Source of the DNA: CAWGOF01 sp963824225 | GTDB taxonomy: Bacteria > Acidobacteriota > Polarisedimenticolia > Polarisedimenticolales > Polarisedimenticolaceae | NCBI GenBank assembly: GCA_963824225.1 | Contig: CAWGOF010000001.1 | Location: 372,001 to 436,000, forward strand | Direction: 5' to 3' | DNA: 64,000 nucleotides | Part shown: one piece after another, positions 62,080-64,000 of the stretch | Layout: every line of letters begins with the position of its first letter | Numbering within the stretch: position 1 is the first letter of the stretch | Notes under the pieces: generated by a model | Told to the model about the DNA's origin: nothing | Seen by the model: only the letters and a program-made list of their open reading frames with translations | The model's database searches: none | Position numbers and translations under genes: made by a program

Positions 62080-64000
62080 TCAGTCGATCGACCGCGGGTG
62101 GATGTTCGTCCGGACCCATTCCACGATGTCGGTGGTCGATGAGCCCGGCGTGAAGATCGCGCGCACGCCGCCGGCGACGAGCGCGGGAATGTCCTCCTCG
62201 GGGACGATTCCGCCGCCGAACACGGCGATGTCCGCCGCCCCACGCTCGCAGCAGCTCGAGCACGCGGGGGAACAGGTAGTTGTGCGCGCCCGAGAGGATC
62301 GACAGCGAGATCGCGTCGACGTCCTCCTGGATCGCGGTCTCGACGACCATCTCCGGCGACTGATGCAGTCCGGTGTAGATCACCTCGAAGCCGGCGTCGC
62401 GGAACGCGCGGGCGATGATCTTGGCCCCACGATCGTGGCCGTCGAGCCCGACCTTTCCGACCAGCAGGCGGAGTCGTCGCGCGGCTCGCTCCATCACAGG
62501 ACCGAGACCTCCTGGTACGTGCCGAACACCGGCACGAGCGCCTGACACGATCTCGCCCACGGTGCGCGTAGGCCCGCACGGCGTCGAGCATCGGCGGGAT
62601 GAGGTTCGTCCGACCCTCGCCGGCCGCGGGCGAGCGCGGCCAGCGTCGTCGCGGACGCGTCCCGCGTCCCGGCTCGACTTGACGCGCTCGCCAGACGCTG
62701 CGAGCTGCTCGCGCTCGGCCTCCTCGCCGATGCGCAGGAGCTCTGGCCGCGCCTCGCTCGTCGAGCGGTAGCGGTTGACGCCGACGATCGTCTTGTGGCC
62801 CGCGTCGACCTCGCGCTGGTAGCGGTACGACGCGTCGGCGATCTCCTTCTGCGGGAAGCCGGCCTCGATCGCCGCGACATCCCGCCCAGCGCGTCGATGC
62901 GCTCGGATGTAGTCCACGGCCTCGCGCTCCATCCGGTCGGTCAGCGCCTCGACGAAGTACGAGCCGCCGAGCGGATCGACGGTGTTGGCGACCCCCGACT
63001 CCTCGGCCAGGATCTGCTGCGTCCGCAGCGCGACCGTCACGGCCTCGCTCCGACGGCAAGCGCCAGCGCCTCGTCGTAGCGAGTCGGTGTGCAGCGACTG
63101 CGTCCCACCGAGGACGCCGGCCAGCGCCTGGATCGTCACGCGCACGATGTTGTTGTACGGCTGCTGGGCGGTCAGCGAGCACCCGGCGGTCTGCGTGTGG
63201 AAGCGCAGCATCCACGAGCGCGGGTTCTTCGCGCCGAACCGGTCGCGCATGACATGCGCCCACATCCGCCGTGCGGCGCGCATCTTGGCGATCTCCTCGA
63301 AGAAGTCGTTGTGCGAGTTGAAGAAGAACGACAGCCGCGGGGCGAACGTCGTCGACGTCGAGTCCCGCCGTCGATGCCCGCCTGGACGTACGCCGATCCG
63401 TCGGCCAGCGTGAACGCGAGCTCCTGCACCGCCGTCGATCCGGCTTCGCGGATGTGGTAGCCGGAGATCGAGATCGTGTTCCAGCTGCGGCACATTCTGC
63501 GCGGCCCAGGCCATGAGGTCGGTGATGATGCGCAGGCTCGGCCGCGGCGGATAGATCCATTCCTTCTGGGCGATGTACTCCTTGAGGATGTCGTTCTGCA
63601 GCGTGCCCGCGAGCGCGTGCGAACGGCACGCCCTGCTGCTCGGCGACCGCGAGGTACATCGCGAAGAGCACGGCGGCCGGAGCGTTGATCGTCATCGAGG
63701 TCGACACGCGGTCGAGCGGGATCCCGTCGAACAGGGTCTCCATGTCGGCCAGCGTGTCGATCGCCACGCCCTCTCGGCCGACCTCGCCGCGGGCCAGGGG
63801 ATCGTCGCTGTCGCGGCCCATGAGGGTCGGAAGGTCGAACGCGGTCGACAGGCCGGTCTGGCCGTGGTCCAGCAGGTAGCGGAACCGCTCGTTCGTCGTC
63901 GCTCGCGGTGCCGAACCCGGCGAACTGGCGCATCGTCCAGAGTCGGCCGCGGTACATCGTGGCGTGGATCCCGCGCGTGAACGGAAACTCGCCCGGAGCC
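62080..64000 (-). CDS. mcm: Methylmalonyl-CoA mutase, single-chain (partial, many indels)
   Basis: Adenosylcobalamin enzyme interconverting methylmalonyl- and succinyl-CoA. The 3' end is at 62080; the 5' end lies beyond 64000. Conserved parts in mixed frames: TMYRGRLWTMRQFAGFGTA, RVSTSMTINAPAAVLFAMY, NDILKEYIAQKEWIYPPRPS, SISGYHIREAGSTAVQELAF, LSFFFNSHNDFFEEIAKMR, RFHTQTAGCSLTAQQPYNN, DPLGGSYFVEALTDRME, and the B12 domain with LLVGKVGLDGHDRGAKI (the lower-ligand DxHxxG), VAVFGGG-type and ending TNIHPRSID. At least eight frame changes occur between 62.2 and 63.9 kb. Its partners meaB and epimerase are at 13.6-15.3 kb. Confidence 0.9.

Noticed and set aside
59570..63900. valS and methylmalonyl-CoA mutase as pseudogenes
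   Set aside because: All catalytic motifs remain, changes are single-base shifts without in-frame stops or drift, and other essential genes show the same pattern in patches.

Overview
The window is a GC-rich (by eye near 70%) bacterial chromosome segment packed with housekeeping genes. The organism looks like a diderm: it has LptE and a fused LptF/LptG permease. It uses RNase J, carries an MglA-type polarity GTPase, a MoxR/Bat operon and a methylmalonyl-CoA pathway. This set fits Acidobacteriota, Myxococcota or related deep 'delta' lineages, but I cannot name the taxon. I found no rRNA, tRNA, CRISPR array, insertion sequence or prophage.

Layout. Positions 1-3740 (minus strand): the 5' part of ftsK, an RNase J gene and ksgA. 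Positions 3684-31289 (plus strand): thioredoxin; a MoxR-DUF58-Bat operon; acyl-CoA dehydrogenase, MeaB, methylmalonyl-CoA epimerase and MTA phosphorylase; ribH-nusB-leuS-lptE-holA-guaA-dnaE-metK; a phosphodiesterase-TPR protein and a methyltransferase. Positions 31286-50117 (minus strand): lptFG, a structured non-coding stretch holding a dif-like site, parB, parA, bifunctional nuclease, miaB, ihfB-like, rpsA, a pseudouridine synthase, scpB, scpA, trpS, a secreted protein, a cNMP/FHA protein, a HEAT protein, an MglA-type GTPase, yihY and der. Positions 50242-52828: an HU gene (plus), a PEGA protein (minus) and a site-2 protease (plus). Positions 52794-64000 (minus strand): comEC, an unknown gene, a low-molecular-weight phosphatase, coaX, birA, nadC, valS, a response regulator and methylmalonyl-CoA mutase, which runs off the right edge.

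The most interesting place is 31.3-36.4 kb. Plus-strand genes from the left and minus-strand genes from the right converge there, and a 28-bp sequence at 33807-33834 has the XerC arm / 6-bp centre / XerD arm structure of dif. This looks like the replication terminus. A ParA/ParB pair, normally near the origin, sits beside it. Two near-identical 16-bp palindromes lie there, one in the non-coding stretch and one inside parB, and ParB has an atypical DNA-binding region. About 800 bp between dif and parB is full of perfect hairpins and has no convincing gene. I read this as a possible terminus-located partition or organising locus.

Two window-wide patterns matter when reading the annotation. First, most genes in operons overlap by the four bases NTGA (start codon plus stop), including TTGA and apparently CTGA. 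Second, single-base indels interrupt conserved genes in patches (4.2-5.7, 35.4, 37.7-40.1, 45.05, and 59.5-64 kb). These look like sequence errors, not pseudogenes, so composite coordinates are given for those genes.
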